DNA of 8,284 nt. Origin: Porphyromonadaceae bacterium. GTDB taxonomy: Bacteria > Bacteroidota > Bacteroidia > Bacteroidales > Dysgonomonadaceae. Of this stretch, positions 7,411-8,284 are shown piece after piece. Position numbers and translations under genes: made by a program. Below the pieces are notes generated by a model that saw nothing but the letters and a program-made list of their open reading frames with translations, had not been told where the DNA came from and made no database searches. The stretch is from positions 1-8,284 of the forward strand of contig JALHIE010000105.1 in the NCBI GenBank assembly GCA_022840285.1, written 5' to 3'. Every line of letters starts with the position of its first letter. Position 1 is the stretch's first letter.

Positions 7411-8021
7411 TAATAGGGAAACGAGTTTATTTAAGGGCATTTGAACCAGACGATTATATCCTGATTAATAAATGGCGTAATTGTCTTGAAATTCAAGAAT
7501 TAACTTCTGGTACTTTTAGATACGTTTCAGCTGAAAGAGAAAGGGAATGGGTTTTAAGCAAGATAAAAAATGATTCTGAAGATATTTATTGGTCAATTTG
7601 TCTAAACGATGAATCAAAAAAAATGATAGGCTACACTTCTATAAACCAAATAGATTTAATTCATAGAAAAGCTTTTCATGGAGGAATAATAATTGGAGAT
7701 AAAGATTACCGTGACGGACAAATATTGATCGATACTATTTTACATACTTTTTCATATGCTTTTGATGAATTAAATTTAAATAGATTAGAAGCAAAGTGTC
7801 TTTTAGAGCATCAAACATCATATAAGATGCTTAAAATAATGGGGTATTCACTTGAAGGCATAAAAAGACAAGCTATATATAAACATGGGAAATATCATGA
7901 TCAATACTTATTTTCAATTTTAAAATTGGAGTATAATTCATTATTAACAAGTAATGAATTTGAAATAGATAATATTTTAAAACGTTTAAAACGTTTAAAA
8001 CAAGAAAATAAGAAGAAATGA
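7407..8021 (+). CDS. GNAT family N-acetyltransferase (RimJ/RimL-like, Acetyltransf_3)
   Basis: A 204-residue GNAT protein likely to acylate an amino group using acetyl-CoA or a related donor. The opening IIGKRVYLRAFEPDDYILINKWRN (2-25) is typical of RimL-type and sugar N-acetyltransferases. SAEREREWV (41-49), YWSICLNDESKKMIGYTSI (61-79) and GGIIIGDKDYRDGQILID (92-109) give the central sheet and CoA loop. LNLNRLEAKCLLEHQTSYKMLKIMGYSLEG (122-151) is the C-terminal half with the usual N/H-x-x-S-x-K-hl-hh-GF/Y pattern. The CoA loop is degenerate: YRDGQIL replaces the common YRGKGIG, so two glycines are lost. Residues after about 175 form a basic, low-complexity tail containing LKRLKRLK and ending ENKKK. 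ATGA overlaps with both neighbours place it in one coupled cassette, so the amine made by the adjacent PLP enzyme is a plausible substrate. A PseH/LegH-like role is possible but not shown. This is among the most AT-rich coding DNA in the window. Confidence 0.82.
   Translation: MIIGKRVYLRAFEPDDYILINKWRNCLEIQELTSGTFRYVSAEREREWVLSKIKNDSEDIYWSICLNDESKKMIGYTSINQIDLIHRKAFHGGIIIGDKDYRDGQILIDTILHTFSYAFDELNLNRLEAKCLLEHQTSYKMLKIMGYSLEGIKRQAIYKHGKYHDQYLFSILKLEYNSLLTSNEFEIDNILKRLKRLKQENKKK
7976..8001 (+). repeat. Short in-frame tandem repeat, 9-bp unit TTTAAAACG, nearly three copies
   Basis: The unit TTTAAAACG occurs at 7976-7984 and 7985-7993, followed by a third copy lacking only its last base (TTTAAAAC, 7994-8001). 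Because the unit is nine bases, the frame is kept and the repeats encode LKR-LKR-LK in the basic tail of the GNAT protein. Copy number could change by slippage in three-residue steps without breaking the gene. The effect would be confined to a tail outside the GNAT core. Confidence 0.8.
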
Positions 8022-8230
8022 AAGCCATAATATTTCCCGGACAGGGATGCCAGCGAGAAGGAATGGGAAAAGACCTATATGATAATTTCCCTAAAGCCCG
8101 TGATTATTTTGAGTATGCCAACCAATTACTAAACAGACGTATTTCCGATGTAATGTTTTTTGGAAACGAGCTTGAATTATTAGAAACTGATGTTTCGCAG
8201 TTAAAAATGAAGTTGATAATCAGAGGATAA
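8018..8230 (+). pseudogene. fabD: FabD-like malonyl-CoA:ACP transacylase, N-terminal fragment (truncated)
   Basis: The frame starts with ATGA overlapping the GNAT stop and runs 70 codons to TAA 8228-8230. FabD proteins are usually about 280-310 residues. Residues 1-61 fit the FabD start closely: AIIFPGQGCQREGMGKDLY carries the FPGQGxQ oxyanion-loop signature (Cys where Ser is usual), followed by a helical segment and ELELLETDVSQ, matching the conserved E-E-L-x-x-T-x-x-(T/S)-Q-P. Similarity stops after the Gln codon at 8198-8200, and the expected PA(L/I) does not follow in any + frame. The catalytic GHSxGE serine region, normally about 30 residues further on, and the later His are absent, so this product cannot be an active transacylase. 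The breakpoint at about 8201 suggests an insertion, deletion or rearrangement rather than a point mutation. Inside a polysaccharide operon, such a gene would probably have supplied acyl-ACP for modifying a sugar; that is inference. Confidence 0.8.
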
Positions 8231-8284
8231 GAGATAAAAAAAGCAGCATATTTTAGCTAATATATCATTGAAAATGATTATCTT
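8201..8284. other. Unassigned AT-rich segment after the fabD breakpoint
   Basis: These 84 bases do not continue the FabD similarity and have no recognised homology. On the minus strand they are open across all 28 codons from the window edge, and that frame ends in TAA (TTA at 8201-8203) exactly where FabD similarity ends. Its conceptual end is FFYLLSSDYQLHF. An 8-base inverted repeat, GATAATCA at 8215-8222 and TGATTATC at 8275-8282, lies within the segment. It may be the edge of an inserted element or the tail of a convergent gene, but it is too short to assign. Confidence 0.3.

Noticed and set aside
1..8284. tRNA/rRNA genes, CRISPR arrays, or invertible-promoter repeats in the window
   Set aside because: No cloverleaf, no regularly spaced repeats and no long inverted repeats flanking a promoter were seen. 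The Bacteroides-style invertible promoter, if any, would lie left of the window, before the antiterminator gene.

Overview
The window is the start of a surface-polysaccharide (capsule or exopolysaccharide) locus from a Bacteroidota bacterium, most likely order Bacteroidales. Four things point there: the tail of an UpxY-type NusG paralogue at the left edge, a large signal-peptide-bearing SLBB export protein, a stand-alone Wzz, and a -7-like element TAATTTTG of the Bacteroides sigma-ABfr type. Shine-Dalgarno sequences are also largely absent. The genus cannot be named from this sequence. All genes are on the + strand.

Layout. Positions 2-277 hold the C-terminal KOW half of an UpxY-like antiterminator, whose start lies outside the window. 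Positions 278-442 are a leader with a candidate promoter. Positions 443-2854 encode a Wza-like export protein with a Poly_export domain and six SLBB repeats. Positions 2856-3992 encode a Wzz chain-length regulator. Positions 4010-5197 encode a LegB-type UDP-GlcNAc 4,6-dehydratase, and 5212-6349 a LegC-type PLP aminotransferase whose first ~25 codons lie in a different frame from the rest. Positions 6346-7410 encode a divergent DegT-like PLP enzyme, 7407-8021 a RimL-type GNAT acyltransferase, and 8018-8230 an N-terminal fragment of a FabD-like malonyl-CoA:ACP transacylase. FabD similarity stops at about 8200. The last 84 bases are unexplained AT-rich sequence.

How the genes fit together. The antiterminator would keep polymerase on a long operon. 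The SLBB protein and Wzz form the export and chain-length module. LegB and LegC would turn UDP-GlcNAc into a UDP-4-amino-4,6-dideoxy-GlcNAc, the precursor of legionaminic acid or bacillosamine-type sugars. The PLP enzyme, GNAT and FabD-like genes follow in tight ATGA overlaps and look like an amino-sugar and N-acylation cassette, possibly drawing on an acyl carrier protein. That role is inference.

Two lesions stand out: a frameshift near 5281 in legC, and the truncation of the fabD-like gene at about 8201. Base composition also falls steeply along the locus. Hand counts on single 60-base lines give 38/60 G+C at 121-180, 27/60 at 5761-5820 and 14/60 at 7741-7800. This is the usual mark of a conserved export module joined to a transferred, strain-specific sugar cassette.
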